This document shows positions 1 to 8,773 of a stretch of DNA of 64,000 bases, piece after piece; position 1 is the first letter of the stretch; each line of letters opens with the position of its first letter. The stretch spans positions 47,394-111,393 of the forward strand of contig NZ_JYHV01000020.1 of assembly GCF_000952685.1 (NCBI RefSeq), given 5' to 3'. Source of the DNA: Stutzerimonas stutzeri (GTDB lineage Bacteria; Pseudomonadota; Gammaproteobacteria; Pseudomonadales; Pseudomonadaceae). The notes under the pieces are model-generated. The model worked only from the letters and a program-made list of their open reading frames with translations. It searched no databases and had not been told where the DNA came from. Made by a program: the position numbers and the translations under genes.

Positions 1-2
1 GC

Positions 3-1106
3 GCGCACATGCTCTCCGGCCAGCCAATCGGCGCCACCATCGGCTTCGGCACCAAGGCGGAGATCATCACGGCCTTCACCATGGACCTCAATGGCAACGC
101 CATCACCTTGTCCAACGCGATCTGGGAGCAGATGAAGCCCAACGTGACCATGGTCGACGGCAAACCGCAGCATCCGATCAAGGCCGACGCGCTCAAGCCG
201 GTGATCGAGCAGCTCAATGCCAGCGGGAAATCGTTCAACCTGGGCATGGTGTTCCCGGTTTCGACGCACAACTACGAGCTGCGCTACTGGCTCGCCGCCG
301 GCGGTATCCATCCTGGCTACTACGCACCGAACAAGGGCGACATCAGCGGGCAGATCGACGCCCAGGCGTTGCTCTCGGTAACCCCGCCACCGCAGATGCC
401 CTCGACCATGGAAGCCGGCACTATCCATGGATACAGCGTCGGCGAGCCTTGGAATCAGCAAGCGGTGTTCAAGGGCATCGGCGTGCCGGTGGTGGCCGAC
501 TACGCGATCCGCAAGAACATGTCGGAAAAGGTCTTCGGCGTCTCCAAGGCCTGGGCCGAAGCAAACCCCGAAACCCACAAGCGTCTGGTCAAGGCGCTGA
601 TCCGCGCCGGCAAATGGCTCGATGAAGACAACAACGCCAATCGTCAGGAAGCGGTGGAAATTCTCTCTCGCCCCGAATATGTCGGCGCCGATGCCAAAGT
701 CATCGCCAACTCCATGACCGGCACCTTCGAGTTCGAAAAAGGCGACAAGCGCGACGTGCCGGACTTCAACGTGTTCTTCCGCTACCACGCGACCTACCCC
801 TACTACTCCGACGCCATCTGGTACCTGACGCAGATGCGCCGCTGGGGACAGATCGCCGAGGCCAAGCCGGACAGCTGGTATCTGGACATGGCCAAGCGCG
901 TCTACCACCCGCAAATCTATCGCGAGGCCGCGGCGGAGCTGATCGCCGACGGCCTGCTCAACGCGAGCGACATACCGCCGCCCGACGAGGACGGTATCCG
1001 CGAGCCGCTGGCCGACACCATCGACGGCATCACCTACGACGGGCACACGCCCAACGCTTACCTCGAACAGTTCGCGATCGGCCTGAAAGGCGATACCACG
1101 CTCTGA
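3..1106 (+). CDS. nrtA: Nitrate ABC transporter substrate-binding protein, 5' truncated by window
   Basis: C-terminal part (about 367 codons) of a CmpA/NrtA-family periplasmic solute-binding protein. The open frame runs off the left edge; the first in-window ATG (position 9) lies inside the conserved segment [17 protein letters not shown], so it is not the start. The protein would bind nitrate, possibly nitrite or cyanate, and deliver it to the permease encoded next. Family-typical segments include the clamp region around [16 protein letters not shown] and the C-terminal half ending ...[11 protein letters not shown]. The permease and ATPase genes follow at once, so this is the first visible gene of an nrtABD operon. 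Substrate is inferred from family and neighbours; the signal peptide cannot be seen. Confidence 0.9.
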   Translation, partial: AHMLSGQPIGATIGFGTKAEIITAFTMDLNGNAITLSNAIWEQMKPNVTMVDGKPQHPIKADALKPVIEQLNASGKSFNLGMVFPVSTHNYELRYWLAAGGIHPGYYAPNKGDISGQIDAQALLSVTPPPQMPSTMEAGTIHGYSVGEPWNQQAVFKGIGVPVVADYAIRKNMSEKVFGVSKAWAEANPETHKRLVKALIRAGKWLDEDNNANRQEAVEILSRPEYVGADAKVIANSMTGTFEFEKGDKRDVPDFNVFFRYHATYPYYSDAIWYLTQMRRWGQIAEAKPDSWYLDMAKRVYHPQIYREAAAELIADGLLNASDIPPPDEDGIREPLADTIDGITYDGHTPNAYLEQFAIGLKGDTTL

Positions 1107-1151
1107 TTCCGCCCATGGGAGCCGTTGCGGCTCCCGATACCCGGAGAGGAC

Positions 1152-2147
1152 ATGTCAATGAGCAATCCCGCCGTCGCAAAAAGCATTAAGGAAACGCTTG
1201 AGGCAGGTCGTCAGGCCCGGCTCAAACGCTGGCTGCCGCAGGTGATCATGCCGCTGGTAGGCATCTTCGCCTTCCTGCTGTTCTGGCAGTTGGTGGCATC
1301 GAACATCCAGACCAGTCTCGGTCAATTTCCCGGCCCGAGCCAGGTGGCCGAGCAGTTCAACGGGCTGGTCGATGCCCATATCGAGTCGCAGGAAAAAGCC
1401 GAAGCCTTCTACCAGCGCCAGGAAGAACGCAACGCCGCGAAACTGGCGAAGAACCCCGACGCCGACGTGAAGATCCGCCCATACACCGGCAAGCCGACCT
1501 TTTTTGGACAGATCATCACCAGCCTCTACACGGTGATGACCGGCTTTGTCATCGCCTCGCTGATCGCGGTCCCGCTGGGCATCGTCTGCGGTTTGAGCAA
1601 GACGGTGTACAGCGCGGTTAATCCGCTGATCCAGATCTTCAAACCGGTGTCGCCGCTGGCCTGGCTGCCGCTGGTGACCATGGTGGTCAGCGCCGTGTAC
1701 ATCAGCGAAGACCCGCTGATGGCGAAATCCTTCGTTACCTCAGCGCTTACAGTCGCGCTGTGTTGCCTGTGGCCGACGGTGATCAACACCACGGTCGGCG
1801 TGGCCAACCTCGACAAGGACCTGCAGAACGTCAGCCGGGTGCTGCGCTTGTCACCGCTGAGTCATGTACGCCGCATCGTCCTGCCCGCCGCCATTCCGAT
1901 GATCTTCACCGGCCTGCGCCTGTCGCTGGCGACCGGCTGGATGGTGCTGATTGCCGCGGAAATGCTGGCGCAGAACCCCGGTCTCGGGAAATTCATCTGG
2001 GACGAGTTCCAGAACGGCAGTTCCAATTCGCTCGGCCGAATCATGGTCGCGGTGATCGTCATCGGCCTGATCGGCTTCGCCCTGGATCGCATCATGCTGA
2101 TGCTCCAGCGCCGCGTGAGCTGGGACAAGAACGCAGACCTGCGCTGA
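1152..2147 (+). CDS. nrtB: Nitrate ABC transporter permease
   Basis: Inner-membrane permease of 331 residues, NrtB/SsuC-like (BPD_transp_1). One N-terminal membrane segment near residues 30-50 is followed by a long charged hydrophilic stretch (about residues 70-115, rich in Glu/Lys) and then the permease core. The EAA-type coupling loop lies around VLRLSPLSHVRRIVLPAAIP. The chosen ATG at 1152 follows a GGAGAGG ribosome site at 1143-1149; an in-frame TTG further upstream has no such site and a second ATG at 1158 is possible. It is the second gene of the nitrate uptake operon and ends 9 bases before the ATPase start. Confidence 0.92.
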   Translation: MSMSNPAVAKSIKETLEAGRQARLKRWLPQVIMPLVGIFAFLLFWQLVASNIQTSLGQFPGPSQVAEQFNGLVDAHIESQEKAEAFYQRQEERNAAKLAKNPDADVKIRPYTGKPTFFGQIITSLYTVMTGFVIASLIAVPLGIVCGLSKTVYSAVNPLIQIFKPVSPLAWLPLVTMVVSAVYISEDPLMAKSFVTSALTVALCCLWPTVINTTVGVANLDKDLQNVSRVLRLSPLSHVRRIVLPAAIPMIFTGLRLSLATGWMVLIAAEMLAQNPGLGKFIWDEFQNGSSNSLGRIMVAVIVIGLIGFALDRIMLMLQRRVSWDKNADLR

Positions 2148-2156
2148 GGAATCACC

Positions 2157-2951
2157 ATGAACAATACCCATCTCGAACTCACCGCCGTCGGCATCAGCTT
2201 CCCCACCGACAAGGGCCTCTATCGCGCCCTGCAGAACGTCAACCTGCGCATCGCCAAGGGCGAATTCGTCTCGCTGATCGGCCACTCCGGCTGCGGCAAG
2301 TCGACGGTGCTGAACATCGTCGCCGGGTTGTATCAGTCCACCACCGGCGGCGTCATTCTCGACGGCCGTGAGGTCAACGAGCCCGGCCCGGAGCGCGCCG
2401 TGGTGTTCCAGAACCACAGCCTGCTGCCCTGGCTCTCCTGCTACGAGAACGTCGAGCTGGCGGTGCGGGAAGTCTTCAAGGGTCGCAAAAGCCGGCGCGA
2501 GATGCGCGACTGGATCGAGCACAACCTCGAGCTGGTGCACATGACCCACGCCCGCGATAAACGCCCGAGCGAGATCTCCGGCGGTATGAAACAGCGCATC
2601 GGCATCGCCCGCGCGCTGGCCATGCAGCCCAAGGTGCTGCTGATGGACGAACCCTTCGGCGCCCTCGATGCGCTGACCCGCGCGCATCTGCAGGACTCAC
2701 TGATGGAGATCCACGCCGACCTCGGCAACACGGTGATCATGATCACCCACGACGTCGACGAAGCGGTGCTGCTCTCCGACCGCATCGTGATGATGACCAA
2801 CGGGCCCTCCGCAACCATCGGCGAGACCCTGCGCGTCGACCTCAAGCATCCGCGCGACCGCATGAGCCTGGCCCACGACGCTCAGTACCACGCCTACCGG
2901 GCGCAGGTTCTGGAGTTCCTTTACCAGCGCCAGCAGCGGCCGGCGGCCTGA
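2157..2951 (+). CDS. nrtD: Nitrate ABC transporter ATP-binding protein
   Basis: ATPase of 264 residues that energises the nitrate importer. Walker A is GHSGCGKST (about residues 42-50), the Q-loop lies in [11 protein letters not shown], the signature is [14 protein letters not shown], and Walker B is [12 protein letters not shown] followed by the switch histidine in MITHDVDEA. Length and motifs match NrtD/SsuB-type subunits; it lacks the C-terminal solute-binding extension of cyanobacterial NrtC. The ATG follows GAGGA at 2146-2150. With nrtA and nrtB it forms a complete importer. Confidence 0.93.
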   Translation: MNNTHLELTAVGISFPTDKGLYRALQNVNLRIAKGEFVSLIGHSGCGKSTVLNIVAGLYQSTTGGVILDGREVNEPGPERAVVFQNHSLLPWLSCYENVELAVREVFKGRKSRREMRDWIEHNLELVHMTHARDKRPSEISGGMKQRIGIARALAMQPKVLLMDEPFGALDALTRAHLQDSLMEIHADLGNTVIMITHDVDEAVLLSDRIVMMTNGPSATIGETLRVDLKHPRDRMSLAHDAQYHAYRAQVLEFLYQRQQRPAA

Positions 2952-2989
2952 CAACTCACCAGGAAGGTAATCGAGAAAGGATCACGATC

Positions 2990-4108
2990 ATGGACAGAGC
3001 TTTGAACAGCACGCGCCCGGCGCACGCCGTGCCACACGCGACAAAGGCCGCCCTGCAGTCATACATGGATTGGCTACTGCTCGCCGCCTGGGCCATGGCC
3101 TGCATTGCGGGGCTGTGGCAGCAGCAGCTGCTGTCGCTGGCCCTCGCCTGCATCGCCGCAGGTCTGCAACTGACCCAACAGCGCAAACGCCGCGCACATC
3201 AGCGCCACAGTGAGCATTTGCTGGCAATGCTCGGCCAGCAGCAGGGGCTCAACGAGCCCCGTGAGGATCTGGTCGCCACCGTTGGCGCTCAATCGCTGCG
3301 CAGCGAACGTTTACGAAGTGAAGTGCAGTTCGCCAGCGATGCCCTGGAGCGCATGGCCGGAATCGCCGAGCACAGCAGTATCGGCCAAGGCGAGCGAGTG
3401 CTGGCGATGACCGAGGCCAGCAAGGCGCTGAGCCGCAACCTTGAGCAGGTCCGCACACTGGGCCAGCAAGCCATGCAAGCCTTTGCCGACACCCACCGGC
3501 AAAGCCAGGCCGGCCGCGACAACGCGATGTCGGTCAGCGTCCGCATGACCGAGGTGCGCCAGAGCATGCAGCGCACCTCGGATGCGGTCGGCCAGCTGTT
3601 GCAGGACACGGCCGCCGTCGGCAAAGCCGCACTGAGCATCCAGAACGTCGCGAAGCAGACCCAGCTGCTCGCCCTGAATGCGTCCATCGAAGCGGCGCGA
3701 GCCGGCGAGCACGGTCGCGGTTTCGCCGTGGTGGCCGACGAAGTTCGCCAACTGGCGCTGACCAGCGACTGCGCGGCCCAAGACATCACCCGCGTGGTGG
3801 CCACGACCGGCAACGCGGTTCGTCGCGTCGAGGCCGAGGTCGTCCAGCACCAACAATTACTCGAGCAAAGCAGCGAGCAAAGCAGTGCATTAGCCACCGA
3901 ACTCGATCAGTTGGCGCGGCGCAGCCAGCTGAGCCTGGCCGAACTCGATCATCTGCAAACGGCCCTCGAAGAGCAGCGACACGGCAACCGCCTGTTGCGC
4001 GACCAGCTCGATCACGTCGAAGCCGGCGTCGAGCGCCAGCGTACCCAGGCCCAAGAGCTGCACAGCCTGACCCTCTACCTCACTCGTCTCAGCCGTACGG
4101 AAGCCTGA
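2990..4108 (+). CDS. Short membrane chemoreceptor-like (MCP signalling domain) protein
   Basis: 372 residues. Two hydrophobic helices (about residues 28-43 and 45-62) form a hairpin anchor with no room for a periplasmic ligand domain. The rest is coiled coil ending in an MCP signalling domain whose hairpin tip is clear ([18 protein letters not shown], about residues 225-242, then [11 protein letters not shown]). The tip has QTQLLALN where QTNLLALN is usual. It sits 38 bases after nrtD and 2 bases before the next gene, so it is co-transcribed with nitrate uptake. Lacking its own sensory domain, it probably relies on a partner; the next gene is the obvious candidate. Function is inferred. Confidence 0.82.
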   Translation: MDRALNSTRPAHAVPHATKAALQSYMDWLLLAAWAMACIAGLWQQQLLSLALACIAAGLQLTQQRKRRAHQRHSEHLLAMLGQQQGLNEPREDLVATVGAQSLRSERLRSEVQFASDALERMAGIAEHSSIGQGERVLAMTEASKALSRNLEQVRTLGQQAMQAFADTHRQSQAGRDNAMSVSVRMTEVRQSMQRTSDAVGQLLQDTAAVGKAALSIQNVAKQTQLLALNASIEAARAGEHGRGFAVVADEVRQLALTSDCAAQDITRVVATTGNAVRRVEAEVVQHQQLLEQSSEQSSALATELDQLARRSQLSLAELDHLQTALEEQRHGNRLLRDQLDHVEAGVERQRTQAQELHSLTLYLTRLSRTEA

Positions 4109-4110
4109 CC

Positions 4111-4806
4111 ATGGAAGTATCTATCGCCCTGACACTGGCCGCCTGCCTGGTGCTGCTCGGCAACCATCTCAGCCGCGTTGCAGCCGAGCGTCATCGCAAG
4201 CGCCTCAGCGCAACCGATGTCCAGGCGCTGCAGCATTCGCTGGAGATTCTTCAGTTCGTGCAGAAACACCGTGGCCTGGGCGGCCAATCTGATGCCGCAG
4301 CAGCCGCGCAGCGGTTGGAGGTTGCGAGCCATATCGACCGGCTCTGGCAGGAGTGGAAAGGCGAGGAAAACCGGCCCGCGATGCGCGGCCTGTGGCAACA
4401 GATCCGCCAGAACCCGGCGGAGTTCGAACCGCACTGCATCCTGATCGAGCAATTGCTCGAAAGCATTCATGTGCTTGAACTGCGCCTTGCCTTTCAAGGC
4501 AATCCTCAGGTGTCCGGTCTGTGCGAGGCCTGTCGCGCACTGGAAGACCTCGGACGCTTACGCGGCCTGGCAGTGCGTGCAGCCAACTTCGAAAAGTGCC
4601 CGTTGGATATGCAGATCCAGATGCGCTATCTCTGCCTGCGCCTCACCGACCCGATCAGCGGCGACAGCCTGCGCAACCTCATCGAGCACCTGGAGTGCAA
4701 CCTGATTGACGCACCGCGGGTCAGCCTGGCGCCAGCCGAATGTTACGCGTTGATCACCCCGATCATCGATGAACGCCTGCAAGGCATTCGTCATAGCATC
4801 GCCTGA
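4111..4806 (+). CDS. Membrane-anchored protein, possible NIT-like sensor
   Basis: 231 residues of uncertain family. An N-terminal membrane helix (about residues 3-20) is followed by the basic segment RVAAERHRKR, which predicts a cytoplasmic C-terminal body. The body is all-helical in appearance. The segment LQFVQKHRGLGGQSD (about residues 46-60) resembles the start of nitrate-sensing NIT domains, which begin with a helix ending in a Glu-Arg-Gly-type turn; here the residues are His-Arg-Gly. The start lies 2 bases after the chemoreceptor-like gene, so the two are tightly coupled. Assignment as a nitrate sensor is a hypothesis from this motif and the nitrate operon context; no enzyme motifs are visible. 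Confidence 0.7.
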   Translation: MEVSIALTLAACLVLLGNHLSRVAAERHRKRLSATDVQALQHSLEILQFVQKHRGLGGQSDAAAAAQRLEVASHIDRLWQEWKGEENRPAMRGLWQQIRQNPAEFEPHCILIEQLLESIHVLELRLAFQGNPQVSGLCEACRALEDLGRLRGLAVRAANFEKCPLDMQIQMRYLCLRLTDPISGDSLRNLIEHLECNLIDAPRVSLAPAECYALITPIIDERLQGIRHSIA

Positions 4807-4892
4807 CGCGCCCCACTTCGAAGCACGGCGCACCAACGGCGCGCGCTTGCACCCGGGCAACATTCCACTGAAGGTCCCGCAGACGGCTGAAA

Positions 4893-4912
4893 CCGACAGC
4901 TTCGGCTGTTGG
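4893..4912 (+). other. UUCG-capped hairpin touching the nasA promoter
   Basis: An 8-bp stem (CCGACAGC with GCTGTTGG, one G-T wobble) is closed by a TTCG tetraloop. It lies about 90 bases after the upstream operon and its 3' arm ends on the GG of the following sigma-54 promoter. No T-run follows, so it is not a standard terminator; it may stabilise the 3' end of the nrt transcript. Confidence 0.5.
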
Positions 4913-4925
4913 CACAGCTTCTGCT
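4909..4925 (+). promoter_or_regulatory. Sigma-54 promoter for nasA-kinase operon
   Basis: TTGGCACAGCTTCTGCT has GG at 4911-4912 and GC at 4923-4924 with exactly 10 bases between them, the -24/-12 spacing. It closely matches the RpoN consensus TTGGCACGNNNNTTGCW. Transcription should start near 4935, just upstream of the two-hairpin leader. Nitrogen-limitation control by NtrC is the expected logic; no NtrC site was resolved. Confidence 0.8.
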
Positions 4926-4938
4926 TACTTCGAGACAG

Positions 4939-5024
4939 GTAGCCAAAGGCGGTTACTCACAGACATGACAAAGGCGTCGCGTTGCCCCGTCGAGACTGAC
5001 GGCGGTTTCGCGGCGCTTTTTTTT
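4939..5024 (+). promoter_or_regulatory. ANTAR-type antitermination leader upstream of nasA
   Basis: Hairpin 1 is GTAGCC/GGTTAC (4939-4944 and 4951-4956, one G-T pair) around hexaloop AAAGGC. Hairpin 2 is GAC/GTC (4967-4969 and 4976-4978), extendable by a T-G pair, around the same hexaloop at 4970-4975. Both loops have A at position 1 and G at position 4, the signature recognised by ANTAR regulators such as NasT/NasR. Hairpin 2 overlaps the 5' arm of the terminator (4974-4981), so the two folds are mutually exclusive. Prediction: NasT binding stabilises the hairpins and allows read-through when nitrate or nitrite is present. Confidence 0.82.
4974..5024 (+). terminator. Leader intrinsic terminator (attenuator) before nasA
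   Basis: GCGTCGCG (4974-4981) pairs with CGCGGCGC (5009-5016), enclosing a second stem CCGTC/GACGG (4987-4991 and 4998-5002), followed by eight Ts at 5017-5024. It lies 145 bases before the nasA start, so it must be bypassed for expression. Confidence 0.85.
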
Positions 5025-5168
5025 GCCCCAAGGACCGGGGCGCGAGCGGCAACGACTCAGCGGCTCGCAACAGTTTCACGCGGTCCCACACCGAATCCGG
5101 GTGGGGCCCATCGCATTCTCCGTCGCCCGTTTCAGCGCGTCGGTTGCCCTTGTCTAGTGAGGTGTTCG

Positions 5169-6380
5169 ATGAATACGAGTTTCTGGAAATCCGGCCATAC
5201 GCCGACGCTGCTCTGCGCCTTTCTCTACTTCGATTTGAGTTTCATGGTCTGGTACGTACTCGGTCCGCTGGGCGTGCAGATCGCGGCAGATCTCGGCCTG
5301 ACCACCCAACAGCGTGCCTTCATGGTAGCTACGCCGATCCTCTCCGGTGCCGTTCTACGTCTCGTGCTAGGCATGCTGGCCGACCGCACCTCGCCGAAGG
5401 CGGCCGGGCTGTTCGGGCAGATCGTGGTGATCGTCGCGTTGTTCGTTGCCTGGCTCAATGGCATCCACAGCTATGAGCAGGCTTTGCTGCTGGGGCTCTT
5501 CCTCGGCATGGCCGGCGCCTCCTTCGCCGTCGCGCTGCCGCTGGCCTCGCAGTGGTATCCGCCGCAGCACCAGGGCAAGGCCATGGGCATCGCCGGTGCA
5601 GGCAACTCAGGTACCGTTTTCGCGGCACTGTTCGCACCGGTGCTGGCGACGATGGTTGGCTGGAGCAACGTATTCGGCCTGGCGCTGATTCCGCTGGTGC
5701 TGGTGCTGATCATCTTCGCCACTCAGGCCAAGAACGCACCGAACCGTCCTGCGCCGAAATCCTTCGCCGACTATATGAAAGCGCTCGGGGACCGCGACAG
5801 CTGGTGGTTCATGTTTTTCTACAGCGTGACATTCGGCGGCTTCCTTGGCCTGGCCAGCACCCTGCCCGGCTACTTCCACGACCAATACGCCTTCGATCCG
5901 GTCAAGGCCGGCTATTACACCGCCGCCTGCGTGTTCGCCGGCAGCATGCTGCGCCCGCTGGGTGGTGCACTGGCCGATCGCATCGGCGGCATCCGCTCGC
6001 TGCTGCTGATGTATACGGTTGCGGCTGTCTGCCTGTTCGTCGTGGGCTTCAACTTGCCGAGCTCGACAGCTGCACTGGCGCTATTCGTGGTCGCGATGCT
6101 CAGCCTCGGCGCGGGTAATGGTGCGGTGTTTCAGCTGGTGCCGCAGCGCTTCAACAAGGAAATCGGCGTGATGACCGGGCTGGTCGGCATGGCGGGCGGC
6201 ATCGGAGGCTTCCTGCTCACGGCAGGACTGGGCGCCGTCAAGCAGGCCACGGGTGACTATCAGATGGGCCTCTGGTTGTTCGCCAGCCTGGGTGCGCTGG
6301 CCTGGTTTGGCCTCTATGGCGTCAAGCGTCGCTGGAGAACCACCTGGGGCTCTGCCGCGATGACGGTCGCACGGGTCTGA
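5169..6380 (+). CDS. nasA: MFS nitrate/nitrite transporter (NarK/NasA family)
   Basis: 403-residue major facilitator protein with twelve expected membrane segments. The N-terminal segment FDLSFMVWYVLGPLG and the glycine-rich helices GMAGASFAVALPLASQWYP and GLVGMAGGIGGFLL are the nitrate-signature regions of the NNP subfamily. It would import nitrate across the inner membrane as an alternative to the ABC system at the start of the window. The ATG at 5169 follows GAGGTG at about 5159-5164; the frame stays open upstream through the leader, but that stretch contains the attenuator and is not coding. It heads an operon with the phosphatase/kinase fusion. Expression is predicted to depend on sigma-54 and leader antitermination. 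Confidence 0.92.
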   Translation: MNTSFWKSGHTPTLLCAFLYFDLSFMVWYVLGPLGVQIAADLGLTTQQRAFMVATPILSGAVLRLVLGMLADRTSPKAAGLFGQIVVIVALFVAWLNGIHSYEQALLLGLFLGMAGASFAVALPLASQWYPPQHQGKAMGIAGAGNSGTVFAALFAPVLATMVGWSNVFGLALIPLVLVLIIFATQAKNAPNRPAPKSFADYMKALGDRDSWWFMFFYSVTFGGFLGLASTLPGYFHDQYAFDPVKAGYYTAACVFAGSMLRPLGGALADRIGGIRSLLLMYTVAAVCLFVVGFNLPSSTAALALFVVAMLSLGAGNGAVFQLVPQRFNKEIGVMTGLVGMAGGIGGFLLTAGLGAVKQATGDYQMGLWLFASLGALAWFGLYGVKRRWRTTWGSAAMTVARV

Positions 6381-6469
6381 TTTCAGACTGGCGATCAGTA
6401 GGCGGGCCTCACAGGGCCTGCCGATGTCGTTCATCCACCTACCCGCGCGCCATCCGGAGTGATGCCTTC

Positions 6470-8143
6470 ATGCCCTTGCAGTTTTCGTTCGGCGAAGCCA
6501 CTGCCACCGGACCACGCCAAGAGAACCAGGACGCACTGCGCATCGTCACACCCACACCGGGTCTGGCCGCAAGCAAAGGCGCACTGTTCGCCATTGCCGA
6601 TGGCGTCAGCCAGTGTGCCGATGGCGGCCTGGCGGCACGGGCCACCTTGCAGGCGCTGGCGACGGACTACTACGCCACGCCGGAAACCTGGACCGTCGCT
6701 CAATCGCTCGATCGGTTGTTGGTCGCCCACAATCGCTGGCTGCAGGCCAACGGTGGCGGGCAGCCGCTGCTAACGACATTGACCGCACTGGTGCTGCGCG
6801 GCCGTCGTTTCACCCTCGCTCATGTGGGCGACTGCCGCGCCTACCGCTGGCTCGACGGTAAGCTGCAACGGTTGAGCGAAGACCATGTCTGGGAACAGCC
6901 GAACATGCAGCACGTGCTCAAGCGTGCCATGGGGCTGGATCAGCATCTGGTAGTGGACTACCTCGACGGCGAACTGCGTCTCGGCGAAACCTTCATGCTG
7001 CTCACCGACGGCATCTGGGCCAGCATCGCCGAGAGCGATCTACGGAACATCCTCGGTGCCGAGCCTGATCTATCCAACGCAGCCAAGGCACTGGTCAACC
7101 TCTCTCACCAGAGCGGCAGCCAGGACAATGCCAGCGCATTGCTGCTACGGGTCGACGAGCTGCCTGAAGCAGCGCTGGCCGACTCACTCGCGCAACTGGC
7201 GGACTGGCCCCTGCCGCCAAAGCTGAGACCGGGGCAGCTGTTCGAAGGCTGGACCGTCGAGGCGCTGTTGGCCGAGTCGCGGCAATCGCTGGTCTATCGG
7301 GTCAGCGATCAACAGGGTCACCCCTGGATTCTCAAGACGCTGCCACCCAGCCGCGATGACGAACCGGACGCCGGCCCTGCGCTGCTGCAGGAAGAGTGGT
7401 TTCTGCGCCGCGTCGCCGGACGACACTTTCCCGAAACACACGGCCTGCCGCAACGCCAGCACCTGTACTACGTGCAGCGCGAATACAGCGGCCAGACCCT
7501 CGCTCAGCAGTTCGGCCAACAGGGCCCAATGGCGCTACCCGACTGGTTGCAACTGGCGCCACGCCTGATCCGTGCGCTGGGGATGCTGCATCGGCGCAAT
7601 ATCCTGCATCGCGACATCAAGCCGGAAAACCTTCATTTGAGTGAAGACGGCGAGCTGCGTCTGCTGGATTTCGGCCTGGCCTATTGTCCGGGTCTGTCGC
7701 AGGACCTGCCGCATAGCCTGCCGGGTACGCCGAGCTATATCGCTCCGGAGGCCTTCGCCGGCGTCGCGCCGAGCCGAGAACAAGATCTTTACGCCGCCGG
7801 GGTAACCCTCTACCACCTGCTCACCGGCCACTATCCCTACGGCGAGGTGGAAGCCTTCCAACGCCCGCGCTTTGGCATCCCGGTCCCGGCCAGTCGCTAT
7901 CGCCCCGACCTGCCCCAGTGGCTGGATGACATGCTCAAGCGCGCCGTTGCAATGGAGCCCGCGCAGCGATTCGAAACGGCCGAAGAATGGCTGCTGACCT
8001 TGGAACAGGGCGAACGCCTGACCGGTAGCGCGCCTGCACTGCCGTTGCTCGAACGAGAGCCCTTGAAGGTCTGGCGCGGCCTCGCCCTGCTCTCGCTGCT
8101 GGTCAACCTGATCTTGCTGGTCTGGCTGGGCAAAGGCGGTTAG
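6470..8143 (+). CDS. PP2C phosphatase-Ser/Thr kinase fusion with C-terminal membrane anchor
   Basis: 557 residues. The N-terminal half is a PP2C-type phosphatase with its metal-binding aspartates visible in RQENQDA, IADGVS, VGDCRAY, LLTDGIW and QDNASAL. A Hanks-type kinase follows: candidate lysine in WILKTLPPS (about residue 288), catalytic loop HRDIKPENLHL (about 380) and DFG in LLDFGLA (about 400); the glycine-rich loop looks degenerate. A single hydrophobic helix near residues 533-553 ends the protein, so it is probably tail-anchored with both domains in the cytoplasm. GGAG at 6455-6458 precedes the ATG. It lies 89 bases after nasA, as in P. aeruginosa from memory, suggesting regulation of nitrate uptake or assimilation by phosphorylation. 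Its targets are unknown. Confidence 0.9.
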   Translation: MPLQFSFGEATATGPRQENQDALRIVTPTPGLAASKGALFAIADGVSQCADGGLAARATLQALATDYYATPETWTVAQSLDRLLVAHNRWLQANGGGQPLLTTLTALVLRGRRFTLAHVGDCRAYRWLDGKLQRLSEDHVWEQPNMQHVLKRAMGLDQHLVVDYLDGELRLGETFMLLTDGIWASIAESDLRNILGAEPDLSNAAKALVNLSHQSGSQDNASALLLRVDELPEAALADSLAQLADWPLPPKLRPGQLFEGWTVEALLAESRQSLVYRVSDQQGHPWILKTLPPSRDDEPDAGPALLQEEWFLRRVAGRHFPETHGLPQRQHLYYVQREYSGQTLAQQFGQQGPMALPDWLQLAPRLIRALGMLHRRNILHRDIKPENLHLSEDGELRLLDFGLAYCPGLSQDLPHSLPGTPSYIAPEAFAGVAPSREQDLYAAGVTLYHLLTGHYPYGEVEAFQRPRFGIPVPASRYRPDLPQWLDDMLKRAVAMEPAQRFETAEEWLLTLEQGERLTGSAPALPLLEREPLKVWRGLALLSLLVNLILLVWLGKGG

Positions 8144-8168
8144 CAGGCAGACTGATTGGCAAGCCCGA

Positions 8169-8480
8169 TCAGCGTCGAACGATCAAGCCTTGGCGCGCAA
8201 CACGTGTCAGCTCGTGCACGCATTCATCGAGGCGCTCGCGGCTGGGTGCCTGAATCACGGCCAGATCGAAACTGTCCGCGGCGAAATGCGCCAGCGACTC
8301 ATCGGCACCGGTGAACTGCACGAGAAACGCACGCGGCTTGCCCCAGCGCTTGGGCCAGCCGTCCAGGTAACGCAGCAGCGAGGGTTGGTGGCTACCGCCA
8401 AGGAGGATTTTCGGATTGCTGCGAACCAGCCCACTGGTGATCGGGGCCAGGCGTAGAGGAGCGCGTTGCAGTGCATTCAT
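8169..8480 (-). CDS. Small methyltransferase-like remnant protein
   Basis: 103 residues, the only minus-strand gene inside the nitrate island. The C-terminal part (SFDLAVIQAPSRERLDECVH, then ELTRVARQGLIVRR) resembles the post-motif region of class I SAM-dependent methyltransferases, where an aspartate-containing strand is followed by a helix ending in an R-V-[LA]-[KR]-x-G turn. The N-terminal SAM-binding GxGxG motif is absent, so it is either a reduced paralog or a non-enzymatic descendant. The start at 8480 is preferred over an upstream in-frame ATG at 8531 because the latter segment is proline/arginine-rich and unlike the rest; the ribosome site is weak. Reality as a gene is likely but not certain. 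Confidence 0.55.
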   Translation of the reverse strand: MNALQRAPLRLAPITSGLVRSNPKILLGGSHQPSLLRYLDGWPKRWGKPRAFLVQFTGADESLAHFAADSFDLAVIQAPSRERLDECVHELTRVARQGLIVRR

Positions 8481-8773
8481 CGGGGATTTCCCGCCTCGAG
8501 GATTCCGCTGGGCAGCGGTGGGAGGCGACACCGAACCAGCGCTTTAGCGGTATTTCGAAGCCTTCGGCTCCAGGCGCCCCGCAAGTAGCTGACTAAATCG
8601 GCGCATGGGCGAAACAATAAAAAGCGACACGGCTGCTGTCAACGGCCAATTGCTCTTCCCCGATGGGTTCAGCTGCACCAGGGCTGCGCGGTGCGCATCA
8701 TATGGGTGCAGGAATCATCCGGATCGGGCCCTGACACCCCGTCCAAACGCCTGAAAACCAAGGACGTACGGGC

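Noticed and set aside
4965..5168. N-terminal extension of nasA through its leader
   Set aside because: The stretch contains the ANTAR hairpin and terminator; the conserved protein begins at 5169 after a ribosome site.
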